Shown piece after piece: positions 44,443 through 51,805 of a DNA stretch of 64,000 nucleotides. Each line of letters opens with the position of its first letter. Positions within the stretch are counted from its first letter, which is position 1. A program made the translations under genes and the position numbers. This DNA is from Bacillota bacterium (GTDB lineage: Bacteria > Bacillota > Clostridia > Ch29): positions 269,942-333,941 of the forward strand of contig JABVCK010000009.1 of assembly GCA_013540605.1 (NCBI GenBank), in the 5' to 3' direction. Below the pieces are notes generated by a model. That model was given only the letters and a program-made list of their open reading frames with translations, ran no database searches and was not told where the DNA came from.

Positions 44443-44789
44443 AGTATAAGGCCGGGTACTATATTACGTTCAAGGCAAGGGTTAAAGGCGGCCCTGATAC
44501 GGTAAAACTCAGGATTTCGTATTTTAATTATATGTTCAGCTATGATGAAGAGTTTGACATGGTGAAGGAGTATGAAGATGAGGAAGGCAGCGTATGGTCA
44601 TTGAGGTGGTACGCGGATTCGGACAAGAGGAAGACCCCGAAGGGGACGATAATAAATACAAGGCTTAGAGCAATAAAGGATGGTTCCGGGTATAACTTCA
44701 ATGAGGAAGAAAACTGGGACGGGGATTTTATTGAAGTGTATACGTCCGCGGAAGGCGATTTCAGGATTGACCAGGTGTACAGTGAATAG
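44433..44789 (+). CDS. Giant secreted PKD-repeat protein, part 3 (C-terminus)
   Basis: C-terminal piece of the same gene. The true reading enters near 44410 as PDSLDSPEVPVKYKAGYYIT. It is a beta-rich domain of about 115 residues (ITFKARVKGGPDTVKLRISY, WSLRWYADSDKRK) ending DFRIDQVYSE. It has no start signals of its own. Both breaks are of the same kind (one base lost), while the rest of the 5.8 kb is open, so either the gene died recently or the sequence has two base errors. A good terminator follows. Confidence 0.7.
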   Translation: MPVKYKAGYYITFKARVKGGPDTVKLRISYFNYMFSYDEEFDMVKEYEDEEGSVWSLRWYADSDKRKTPKGTIINTRLRAIKDGSGYNFNEEENWDGDFIEVYTSAEGDFRIDQVYSE

Positions 44790-44810
44790 AAACGGTTTGC
44801 TGGCTATTTG

Positions 44811-44852
44811 AGGAGCGGGGTTGCTGTTGAATCACAGCCCCGGCTCCTTTTA
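44811..44852 (+). terminator. Terminator of the PKD-protein gene
   Basis: AGGAGCGGGG pairs imperfectly with CCCCGGCTCCT, followed by TTTTAATTTT. It lies 21 bases after the stop. Confidence 0.8.
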
Positions 44853-44872
44853 ATTTTGGAAGGAGGGATGAT

Positions 44873-45397
44873 ATGGAAAACCTCAGGAAACACATGTACA
44901 ATGCAGCCGTTCTGAGCCGGAGGCTGGGGAGCTGTTACGGGCTTGTCGGTGAAGACCTGAGACTGCTGGAGATGGCGGCGGGGTTTCACGATGTCGGCAA
45001 GAGGTATATTTCGAGCAGGATACTCTTCGGGCAGGGGAGGCTCAGCAGCGATGAGTACGAAATTATAAAGGCGCATTCGGCCATCGGCGCTGACATCCTC
45101 AGGAAGGATGGTTTCCACGAGAAGATAGTAGAGGCGGTAAGGCACCACCACGAAAGGTGGGACGGCAGCGGGTATCCGGACGGGCTGAGGGGGGAGAATA
45201 TACCTCTTTTTTCGAGAATTATATCTGTTGCGGATGCTTATGACGCTATGGTGAGCGGAAGGCCTTATAAAAAGGCCGTCAGCCCTTTTAAGGCGCTTAA
45301 CGAAATATTTCGGTGTTCGGGTTCGCAGTTTGACCCGGAACTGGTAAAGATGTTTATTTCAATCATGAAGGAGGATGATCTTGCATGTTCAAGATAG
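44873..45397 (+). CDS. HD-GYP domain phosphodiesterase
   Basis: A 174-residue stand-alone HD-GYP domain, the class that hydrolyses cyclic di-GMP or related nucleotides. The metal-binding HD is in AAGFHDVGKRYIS, followed by the HAxxGAxxL helix (KAHSAIGADIL), HHHERWDGSGYPDGLRG with the GYP motif, and SRIISVADAYDAM. It has no sensor or receiver domain attached. AAGGAGGG stands six bases before the ATG. The last 13 bases overlap the start of the ParM-like gene, so the two are translationally coupled, an unusual pairing. Confidence 0.9.
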   Translation: MENLRKHMYNAAVLSRRLGSCYGLVGEDLRLLEMAAGFHDVGKRYISSRILFGQGRLSSDEYEIIKAHSAIGADILRKDGFHEKIVEAVRHHHERWDGSGYPDGLRGENIPLFSRIISVADAYDAMVSGRPYKKAVSPFKALNEIFRCSGSQFDPELVKMFISIMKEDDLACSR

Positions 45398-46407
45398 GCC
45401 TGGATCTGGGTTACGGTTATACGAAAGGGATTAACGAGGCGGGGAAACGAATTGTTTTTCCGTCTCTGGTAGGCACTGCATACAACCGCAACCTTGGCGC
45501 CGTGTTCGGCGGGGGAATTGACGATATTCTGGAGAACTTACATATAGCCATCAGCGACGGGCGGGATAGAAGCGAATTTTTTGTGGGGGAGCTGGCCAGA
45601 AGAGAAGGGAAGAATACCTCCTACGCGTTTGACGCAGATAAGATCAACCATCCCAACACCAGGGCATTGCTGGCTGCTGCATCTGTGCTGCTTTTCCCGG
45701 AGGAGGACGTTCCGGTTCATGTGGTTTCGGGCCTGCCGCTGGAACAGTACGTGCACCAGAAGGATGAATTCAGGGAAATGTTGGGTAATTTCAGGGTGAT
45801 GGTGGAACTGAAGGGCAGGGACAGGGTTAAGCTAATAAAGTATAATAGGGTTACGCCGTTCCTCCAGGCTGCAGGGGCGGTATACCATGCGATACTGGAT
45901 GATATTAAAGGGTACCTTGTTGAGGGTTCGTACCTGGGCCTCATCGATATAGGGTTCAGGACTACCGACTATATAGTGTTTGTTATAAACAAGGGGAGGC
46001 TGGTGCTGAGGGAGGATTTGTCCGGGACGCTGGATATAGGCATGGCGGTACTCAATAATGCGGTGGATAAAATGTTTACTGATAGGACAGGCAGCAAGTT
46101 GGATATACCGCAACTAATGCATTTGGTAAAGCAAGAAAGTATATTTTATAGGGGGAAGGAGATAGTATTCAGGAAGGAGATAAATGCAGTAAAACATGAG
46201 ATAGCAAGGGTTATCAAGGACAGGATTAAGATCGTATGGGGAAATAAGCTGGATTTCTTCCATACGATATTCCTGGCCGGCGGAGGGGCAAAGCAGTTGA
46301 AAGAAAATATGAATGATTTATATAACAGCATCCGGGTTGTGAAGGATAGCCAGATGGCCAATGCTCTGGGCTTTCTCAAGGTTGCTGAGCTGGAGGAAGG
46401 AAGATAG
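45385..46407 (+). CDS. ParM/Alp-type actin-like ATPase (second)
   Basis: A 340-residue plasmid-segregation-type actin. Phosphate 1 motif FKIGLDLGYGYTKG, the strand VHVVSGLPLEQY, phosphate 2 motif LGLIDIGFRTTDYIV near 192, and the adenosine motif TIFLAGGGAKQL near 296. It differs strongly from the first homologue at 35101. About 1.8 kb downstream, past a coiled-coil gene and an IS630 copy, are iterated TGTTWACA sites and an RHH gene, the expected centromere and adaptor of a type II partition module. Its start overlaps the HD-GYP gene. Confidence 0.9.
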   Translation: MFKIGLDLGYGYTKGINEAGKRIVFPSLVGTAYNRNLGAVFGGGIDDILENLHIAISDGRDRSEFFVGELARREGKNTSYAFDADKINHPNTRALLAAASVLLFPEEDVPVHVVSGLPLEQYVHQKDEFREMLGNFRVMVELKGRDRVKLIKYNRVTPFLQAAGAVYHAILDDIKGYLVEGSYLGLIDIGFRTTDYIVFVINKGRLVLREDLSGTLDIGMAVLNNAVDKMFTDRTGSKLDIPQLMHLVKQESIFYRGKEIVFRKEINAVKHEIARVIKDRIKIVWGNKLDFFHTIFLAGGGAKQLKENMNDLYNSIRVVKDSQMANALGFLKVAELEEGR

Positions 46408-46505
46408 AATGTTATCAGGTTATTGAAGAAAATTGAAGAAAAAAAATAAATAGGCTGTCTATATATGAGTAATATCTGGTAAAATAATAAAAAGGAGATG
46501 AGAAT

Positions 46506-46811
46506 ATGGAAGAAAAAACATTCAAATTGTTAGAGAAAATGTATTCCGAGTTTTCACAGAGGTTTGAAGCTATAGATGAAAAATTTGGCGAGATGGATAA
46601 GAGGTTTGATACTCTTGAAAATGAAGTGAAGAAGAACAGAAATTCTATAGTGGAATTAGAGAATAAATTAGGAGATAAAATTGATGCCTTGTTTGACGGG
46701 TATAAACAAAATACAGAAGCGATTAATAGATTAGAGACCAAATTTGATGCACTGGCTGAAAAAGTAGACAAACAGGAAGTGGAGATAAGAGTTATCAAGG
46801 GAGCGAAATAG
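46506..46811 (+). CDS. Small coiled-coil protein
   Basis: A 101-residue, highly charged protein that is heptad-like throughout (FEAIDEKFGEMDKRFDTLEN, INRLETKFDALAEKVDKQEV). No membrane segment or enzymatic motif. Such short coiled-coil proteins with repeated D-K-F-x-x-L/M units are frequent in Firmicutes and phages and have no assigned function. AAAGGAGATGAG precedes the ATG. It lies between the ParM-like gene and the IS630 element and ends in a terminator. Confidence 0.75.
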   Translation: MEEKTFKLLEKMYSEFSQRFEAIDEKFGEMDKRFDTLENEVKKNRNSIVELENKLGDKIDALFDGYKQNTEAINRLETKFDALAEKVDKQEVEIRVIKGAK

Positions 46812-46856
46812 CAATTACGGCATCCCAGAAGATATATATTATGTCATAGGCGTATG

Positions 46857-46880
46857 AACCTGTATTTTACAGGTTTTTTA
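46857..46880 (+). terminator. Terminator after the coiled-coil gene
   Basis: AACCTGTA-TTT-TACAGGTT followed by TTTTATT. Confidence 0.8.
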
Positions 46881-46907
46881 TTATGCCTGAAAATTCAGGC
46901 GCTGCTA

Positions 46908-47845
46908 TATAGATTACGATAATGATTTTACATTCGCAGGCATAACCTGTTTATGACCTGTTCCGGAACCTTGTTAATTGAATTAATGAACCCCCTAACA
47001 GCTTCACGAATTTGTTTTACAGAGGAGTAGAAGACATTATTAATTACATCTGATTTCAACCATCCCCATAGTCCTTCAATCATATTAAGTTTCGGGCTAT
47101 AGGGAGGCAAGAAAACAAGCTGTAGCCTGTCTTTATTCTCCTGTAAAAATGGCTCAAGCAGTTTAGCATGATGGATCTTTGCATTATCCAAAATCATTAC
47201 GATTTTGCCTGTGGGGTATTGTAACAGGACATTTTTAAGGAACCTGAGAAAGACTTCAGCATCATATTTCTTTTCCTCGACGCAGTAAACATGCCCTGTT
47301 TCATAATTAAGTACACCCATAAGCTTCACTCCCTCATGCTTGCCGTATGTGGGGATGATTCGCTGCTTACCTTTTAGAAACACAGTCCAATTCTTTTTAT
47401 TTGGGTAGCCGACTTCATCCGGTGTTTTGGTTGTGATAACTTCAACAAGCTTTGCTTCCTGCTCATCAGAAAGCCTGCGTGGAGCTCCAGGGCTATGACC
47501 AAGTGCCAGACCGGGAAGGCCATTTTCTTTATATTTATTAACGTAAGTACCTATCGTATGCTGGCATAGGTCAACCATCTTGGATATATCTACATTGATA
47601 TATCCTTTAAGGTGATAAAGTATAACCATATAACGCTGGTACATCCGTTTATCCTTGGTTTTCTTAATAGCCTCCTTTACAGCTTGGATTTCAGGGTTAC
47701 TGTTATCAGCTTCGAATATTTTATCAATCCTTGCCATTGTGTTAACCACCATCCTATAAAATGTTTATGGTTAACATAATACAATAAAATGCATGGTTTG
47801 TGGTATGGATATTTTTACCTTGTGATACCTTTATCGTAATCTATA
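46908..47845 (-). mobile_element. IS630-family element, internally deleted
   Basis: A 938-bp element with perfect 15-bp ends (TATAGATTACGATAA left, TTATCGTAATCTATA right), flanked on both sides by TA (46906-46907 and 47846-47847), the family's target. Its transposase is shorter than usual by roughly 75 residues, so the element looks like a deletion derivative. It separates the ParM-like operon from the TGTTWACA repeat array; the first repeat begins eight bases beyond its right-hand TA. Confidence 0.88.
46928..47737 (-). CDS. IS630-family transposase with internal deletion
   Basis: About 269 residues against roughly 345 for full-length relatives. The N-terminal helix-turn-helix half is intact (GYINVDISKMVDLCQHTIGT), as is the C-terminal catalytic part: GKQRIIPTYGKHEGVKLMG, the second Asp in ILDNAKIHHA and the Glu in LNMIEGLWGWLK. 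The stretch expected between TPDEVGYPNKKNW and FLKGKQRII, which carries the first catalytic Asp (typically in FEDES), is missing in-frame. The protein should bind ends but not cut. The ATG at 47737 (MARIDKIFEAD) is the family-like start; an ATG at 47752 is also open. Confidence 0.85.
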   Translation of the reverse strand: MARIDKIFEADNSNPEIQAVKEAIKKTKDKRMYQRYMVILYHLKGYINVDISKMVDLCQHTIGTYVNKYKENGLPGLALGHSPGAPRRLSDEQEAKLVEVITTKTPDEVGYPNKKNWTVFLKGKQRIIPTYGKHEGVKLMGVLNYETGHVYCVEEKKYDAEVFLRFLKNVLLQYPTGKIVMILDNAKIHHAKLLEPFLQENKDRLQLVFLPPYSPKLNMIEGLWGWLKSDVINNVFYSSVKQIREAVRGFINSINKVPEQVINRLCLRM

Positions 47846-47854
47846 TAGCTAATA

Positions 47855-48139
47855 TGTTTACAGCTCTATCCCTTGTGAATACTGCCACTGAAGGCTGTAA
47901 AAGTGAAATTTGTTAACATTGTTTGTAAACATGGTTGAACCCTGTTGTTTGCAGGGTTACAGGTATATGAATTACGATTTCGTAAACATTTAATACTGCG
48001 GTTTTGTTTACAAAGTGCATAATTATTGTGCTTAATCCGTTGATTTTCCCTGGTTTGAATATGTTAACATGGGTTGTTTACAAAATGTGAATTTTGGGCT
48101 GGCAATGATAGTATACATGAGGGTTACAGGGTGTTAACA
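47855..48139. repeat. Array of eight TGTTTACA/TGTTAACA sites (candidate parC centromere)
   Basis: Eight 8-bp sites of the form TGTTWACA or its complement (seven exact, one CGTAAACA) start at 47855, 47911, 47924, 47981, 48005, 48062, 48075 and 48132. Two pairs have a 13-base offset (47911/47924, 48062/48075), and the spacing between groups is near 57 bases. The array ends 38 bp before an RHH gene. Iterated sites beside an RHH adaptor and an actin-like gene match the design of type II centromeres. The rest of 47846-48176 has no gene. Confidence 0.75.
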
Positions 48140-48176
48140 AATATGTTTCGAATATAACGGATAGGCAGGTGGTGGA

Positions 48177-48482
48177 ATGGCTGCAGTTCATGGCTTCAGG
48201 CTGAAGAACGGCGATCACGAACTTGAGAAGATCCTTACCGACATGAGCGGTAAGGAGAAGAGTGATTTCATACGGGAAGCCCTGAGTTTTTATATCAGGT
48301 ATGCGGATAAAATCAACAAGATAGATGAGATATCCTCGGGGATACGGGAAATTCTAAGTAAACTGAATGACATGTCAGTCGTTTCATTAACTTCGGTTAT
48401 AAAAGAGCCGGGTATTAAAGATGTTGATGATAAGGCCGAAAAGATGCTTAAAGAGAGTATTCAGGAATTGCTAAATCTGTGA
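48177..48482 (+). CDS. Ribbon-helix-helix protein, ParR-like
   Basis: A 101-residue protein. The first 50 residues fit a ribbon-helix-helix DNA-binding fold: a beta strand (VHGFRLKNG), helix A (DHELEKILTDM), the turn (SGKEKSD) and helix B (FIREALSFYIRYADKI). The C-terminal half is a charged helical tail, as in ParR proteins where the tail binds the ParM filament. AGGTGGTGG precedes the ATG. It reads away from the TGTTWACA array directly upstream, which is its likely operator and centromere. A CopG-type repressor is the alternative. Confidence 0.78.
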   Translation: MAAVHGFRLKNGDHELEKILTDMSGKEKSDFIREALSFYIRYADKINKIDEISSGIREILSKLNDMSVVSLTSVIKEPGIKDVDDKAEKMLKESIQELLNL

Positions 48483-48672
48483 AGCTGTACTCAGAAATAA
48501 ATATGAATTTACTAATGTGTAAAGCATATCAGGAATGTAATATTCTGAAGGCTACGGGACGTCATAGGCAAATACGCCACAGCTATAGAAATAATAACCA
48601 ATAAAAGAAGGAAATTGAAAGCATTTATAGAATAATACTGTTGTGGTAAATATGGCTAACGAGGTGAGGTGC

Positions 48673-49165
48673 TTGTATCCCATACCCTGGTATGTTGCGC
48701 TGCTGGAAACCGTACCCGAAACATTCCTTGTTATAAAGCTGGGTTTCAAGCTTTTCGGAACGGATGTAGATACAAAAAAGGCCTTGTTAATATCTCTGAT
48801 GAACGGTATTTTTACCTATTTTGTCAGGAAGATGCCCCTTGTATTCGGCTTGCATACCATAGCAATAATATTATTCCTTACTCTTCTGGTGAAAGCACTT
48901 CTTAAGCACAGTACGGGATACTGCTTTGCATCCGTTGCTGCCGGTGGGATGATACTGGGGGTACTCCAGAGTACGGTATTGTTTTTTGTTTTCGGTAACA
49001 TCCAACACTGTAGATGATTTGGCCCGTAAGCCGTGGCTCAACATACTTTACTTTATTCCAATAGCGGCGATAATGATTTTTCTTTATCAGTGGGTTAGCA
49101 GGCACAATTTCTTGCTGAATAGTTCAAAAAACAATACGGGGATTGATAACCATGATAAAAGATAG
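48673..49165 (+). pseudogene. Agr-type sensor membrane domain, separate gene with frameshift
   Basis: Five-helix membrane protein resembling the N-terminal sensor half of AgrC-type kinases: WYVALLETVPETFLVIKLGF, then LLISLMNGIFTYFVRKMPLV and IAIILFLTLLVKALLKH. The first frame runs to about 48990 and then loses phase in GTTTTTTGTTTTC. The second frame continues as TVDDLARKPWLNILYFIPIA and SRHNFLLNSS, stopping at 49165. A plus-one shift joins them into about 164 residues. A TTG start at 48673 has GAGGTGAGG upstream; a GTG at 48643 is also open. It overlaps the kinase gene by 14 bases. The break in T-runs could be a base error. Confidence 0.65.
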
Positions 49166-50054
49166 AAGCCTTATTATAATAAATACCATATTGGCACAGA
49201 TACTTCTGATTGTTATCGTTAACCAGCAGATAATGACAATGGAGGACATGAATGTCCTTAAACAGTATTTACCCTTTTTAAATCTACTGGTAATAATACT
49301 GGGAATTTTCTCAATATTTTCTGTAACGGAGATTAAAAAAAGCGTCTCCATGGCAGCCGAAGTCAGCCTTATAAAAAACCACCTTGAACAGATAGAAAAG
49401 TTGGTAGAGGTGCTGCATAAAAGCAGGCATGAGCATGCAAGGCATATACAGACCATACAGTCAATGCTTAACCTGGGAAAGTCCGATAAGGCAATAGAAT
49501 ATATAGAGGGTATTGTCGAAAGTTACTGGCCTTGTGACGAGATGGTGTATGTAGACCACCCTGCATTAACGGCGCTCCTGAACAGCAAAAAAAAGAGTGC
49601 TGAGCTAAAGGGTGTGGAATTTGCCTTCTGTGCAAAGTGCGATTTGAAAAACATACCGGTTAAACCCTGGGACCTATGCAGCGTGGTGGGAAACCTCCTG
49701 GACAATGCCTTTGAAGCCGTTGCCTGTACGCAGGGGCCAAAGAGGGTGGGGCTTGAGATAAAGCATGAGCAGGGCAACTGCGTAATATTCGTGCACAACA
49801 ACGGCCCCCGCATATCCGACAGACTAAAAGGAAAGATATTCAATCCCGGCGTTACCACTAAGGGGTCCTCTGCAAGGGGCTACGGTCTGTACCTTGTAAA
49901 GAAACTGGTGGAGGAGTACGGCGGGAATATTGAAGTTATATCCCGGGACAAAACCACATTCATCATATATTTACCTGACAGGGGCGGGATGGAAAATGAT
50001 AAGGACTGTCTCCAGGAATATGGCGGAGAAGCTGGGAAAACAGCTTCAATGTGA
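49152..50054 (+). CDS. Agr-type sensor histidine kinase (GHKL ATPase)
   Basis: A 300-residue kinase with only two transmembrane helices (IIINTILAQILLIVIVNQQI and FLNLLVIILGIFSIFSVT), a dimerisation segment with the phospho-acceptor region HKSRHEHARHIQTIQSML, and a GHKL ATPase: N box NLLDNAFEAV, then GVTTKGSSARGYGLYLVKKL. This is the AgrC/Spo0B-like histidine kinase group, but full AgrC proteins carry five or more helices on the same chain. Here those helices are on the preceding overlapping gene, giving a split sensor. Signal is expected from the AgrD peptide; output is the LytTR regulator downstream. The 3' end overlaps agrB. Confidence 0.88.
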   Translation: MIKDRSLIIINTILAQILLIVIVNQQIMTMEDMNVLKQYLPFLNLLVIILGIFSIFSVTEIKKSVSMAAEVSLIKNHLEQIEKLVEVLHKSRHEHARHIQTIQSMLNLGKSDKAIEYIEGIVESYWPCDEMVYVDHPALTALLNSKKKSAELKGVEFAFCAKCDLKNIPVKPWDLCSVVGNLLDNAFEAVACTQGPKRVGLEIKHEQGNCVIFVHNNGPRISDRLKGKIFNPGVTTKGSSARGYGLYLVKKLVEEYGGNIEVISRDKTTFIIYLPDRGGMENDKDCLQEYGGEAGKTASM

Positions 50055-50640
50055 TGAAGAAAGGGTAGAAGTTTTTGCGTACGGGCTCCAGATAATACTC
50101 GGGACGGGCTTTAAGCTGGTTTTAATACTCCTGATATCTTTGATACTGGATACCTTCCATACAACCTTAGTTTGTCTCATAACGTACATAGCCTTCCGCA
50201 ACTTCGGGGGAGGGGTCCATCTAACTACCTATTCCAGGTGCCTGGTTACCGGGCTTGCCGTATTTGCCGTTTTGGGAAAGCTTGCCGTCCATGATATGAA
50301 AACAAATATATTATCGCTCTTGCTTATAGCGACCTCACTGCTGTGGATATACGCCATAACAAAGTGGGTGCCTGCGGGGACCGAGAAAAAGCAGGTAACG
50401 GATAGGTATATACGGCTGAAACAGAAGCAAAAGACCGGGTGGGTGCTCATGCTCTGGGTTATTGCCTGTACGGCATCAATAAGCTATAGACTTACGCAGC
50501 ATGCTTTTGCCTCCCTGCTGGGGGCTTTTGAAGCCCTTTTCCTTATATCCCCCTGGGGGTACAGTACCGCAAAGGCCCTGGATAATCTGCTCGATAATTT
50601 AGGCAAAGGAGGTGCAAGGGAATGTATAAAAAGACAGTAA
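49996..50640 (+). CDS. agrB: AgrB-like peptide-processing membrane protease
   Basis: About 214 residues with roughly five to six transmembrane segments. It cleaves the C-terminal part of AgrD and closes the peptide ring at the membrane. The catalytic His and Cys of the family are in FRNFGGGVHLTTYSRCLV, seven residues apart as expected. The ATG at 49996 (MIRTVSRNMAEKLGKQ) follows GGGCGGGATGG; an ATG at 50020 (MAEKLGKQ) is the alternative and is closer to family starts. The gene begins inside the kinase 3' end and overlaps agrD by 19 bases, so the locus is tightly coupled. Confidence 0.9.
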   Translation: MIRTVSRNMAEKLGKQLQCDEERVEVFAYGLQIILGTGFKLVLILLISLILDTFHTTLVCLITYIAFRNFGGGVHLTTYSRCLVTGLAVFAVLGKLAVHDMKTNILSLLLIATSLLWIYAITKWVPAGTEKKQVTDRYIRLKQKQKTGWVLMLWVIACTASISYRLTQHAFASLLGAFEALFLISPWGYSTAKALDNLLDNLGKGGARECIKRQ

Positions 50641-50756
50641 AAATACTCCTTTCGACAGCCGCTTCACTACTGGTATTTGTTGCTTCTATAGGCGTAAGTC
50701 CTAACAGCATGTGGATACTTTACGAGCCGGATATACCCCGGAGCCTGAAAAAATAA
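50622..50756 (+). CDS. agrD: AgrD-like autoinducer precursor with a Ser ring residue
   Basis: A 44-residue precursor. It has an amphipathic basic N-terminal helix (MYKKTVKILLSTAASLLVFV), a short core, and the acidic recognition tail YEPDIPRSLKK that AgrB-type proteases use. The position normally held by Cys, five residues before the YEP motif, is Ser29. Expected mature ring: Ser29-Met-Trp-Ile-Leu33 closed as a lactone, probably with a few upstream residues. No Cys exists in the peptide. GGAGGTGCAAGG precedes the ATG. It overlaps agrB and is 12 bases from the regulator gene. Confidence 0.85.
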   Translation: MYKKTVKILLSTAASLLVFVASIGVSPNSMWILYEPDIPRSLKK

Positions 50757-50768
50757 GGGTTGGTTAAC

Positions 50769-51497
50769 ATGGTAAGCATACTTATTCTTGAGGATGAATA
50801 CTATACCAGAGAATATTTGAAAGGATTGGTAGCCAAAAACCCTCTCGTAAGCAGGGTTATTGACGTGTCATCCGGCAGTGAGGCAGTAAGGGCTGCGAAG
50901 GAGCACCTCCCGGATATTGCACTGCTTGATATAGAACTGGATACGGGGGAAGGCATAAATGGTATAGACGTGGCGAGGATGATACGCGGGATAACCCCTC
51001 GGACGTATTTTGTGTTTATAACCGGTTATGCAAAGTACGCGCTGGATTCCTTCAGTGTACACCCCTACGACTATATACTGAAACCCGTCAAAACCGAGAG
51101 GGTGATGGAGGTAATATCGACCCTTGCGGCAAAAATACTGCAGGATAGGGATATGGATAGTGGCATTGACAAAATAACGATAAGAACAGGCGATGAAATA
51201 ATTTTTCTAAGGGCGGAAGAAATTCTGTTTATAGAAAGACAGGGTAAACAAACCCTTGTCCATATGATTAACAATATTCACGAGATAGATATGTTCCTAA
51301 ACGAATTGGAAGGGATATTACCCCCAAACTTTCTGAGGACCCACAAATCCTTCATCGTAAATGCCGATAAGATAAAGAGGATCAGAGAAGTAAGCAGGAG
51401 GTCATACGAAATAGAGTTCTATGATTATAAAAGAAAAGCACATATGAGCAGGTATAAATACAAAGAATATAAGGAACTGCTTTTCCCTTCCAGGTGA
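50769..51497 (+). CDS. AgrA-like response regulator (REC + LytTR)
   Basis: A 242-residue two-domain regulator. Residues 1-125 are a receiver: acidic pair in LILEDEYY, phospho-acceptor Asp in IALLDIELD, Thr in VFITGYAKYALDSF, and Lys in YILKPVK. Residues 140-242 are a LytTR DNA-binding domain (IIFLRAEEILFIERQGKQTL, FLRTHKSFIVNADKIKRI). It should be phosphorylated by the adjacent kinase and bind paired direct repeats spaced about 21 bp. Such a 21-bp repeat block lies directly downstream. The ATG at 50769 follows AAGGG; the TTG at 50760 is less likely. Confidence 0.92.
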   Translation: MVSILILEDEYYTREYLKGLVAKNPLVSRVIDVSSGSEAVRAAKEHLPDIALLDIELDTGEGINGIDVARMIRGITPRTYFVFITGYAKYALDSFSVHPYDYILKPVKTERVMEVISTLAAKILQDRDMDSGIDKITIRTGDEIIFLRAEEILFIERQGKQTLVHMINNIHEIDMFLNELEGILPPNFLRTHKSFIVNADKIKRIREVSRRSYEIEFYDYKRKAHMSRYKYKEYKELLFPSR

Positions 51498-51531
51498 GGG
51501 GTGTTTTTTCGTTTCTCGGGGCACAGCCTCT

Positions 51532-51614
51532 GGGTCATTGAGTCGCCGTATTGGGCTATTGAGTCCCTATATTGGGCTATTCAACCCTCAAAATGGGCTA
51601 TTCAGGAAAACGGG
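51532..51614. repeat. Four tandem 21-bp repeats (candidate LytTR operator)
   Basis: Units begin at 51532, 51553, 51574 and 51595, each opening GGGCTATT (GGGTCATT in the first), with exactly 21 bp between starts. The period equals two helical turns, the geometry used by LytTR regulators of the AgrA type. The core differs from published AgrA sites, so the assignment rests on spacing and position. Confidence 0.7.
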
Positions 51615-51617
51615 AAG

Positions 51618-51646
51618 GAAAGGCTGGATGAGATGTAGAATACAAT
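51618..51646 (+). promoter_or_regulatory. Weak-35 promoter directly after the 21-bp repeats
   Basis: TACAAT (51641-51646) is a good -10 box. Seventeen bases upstream the -35 position reads GAAAGG, a poor match. The last repeat ends three bases before it. A promoter with no -35 box beside tandem operators suggests activator dependence. Confidence 0.45.
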
Positions 51647-51665
51647 AATTGGGAAAAAACAATAC

Positions 51666-51805
51666 CCCTGCCGGTGTAAAAGCTCTAGCCAAGACTAACA
51701 CCGGCAGGGACCAACCCTTTACCTGTCAGAGACAGGCTGGGAATTAACATTATTATACCTCCCTCCCATGTCTCTGTAAAGGTAAAGGAGATTGCTGGAG
51801 GGAGG
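51666..51805 (+). ncRNA. Predicted structured RNA / leader with anti-Shine-Dalgarno
   Basis: Several helices are visible. (1) CCCTGCCGGTGT (51666-51677) with ACACCGGCAGGG (51698-51709), a perfect 12-bp stem. (2) CCTTTACC (51716-51723) with GGTAAAGG (51781-51788), enclosing CAGAGACA/TGTCTCTG (51727-51734/51769-51776). (3) CCTGTC-AGA-GACAGG (51722-51736), which excludes helix 2. (4) CCTCCCTCC (51758-51766) with GGAGGGAGG (51797-51805). The CCCTCCC part is also complementary to GGGAGGG, the ribosome site of the next gene. I know no named family with this layout. No ORF over 30 codons lies inside. Confidence 0.55.
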
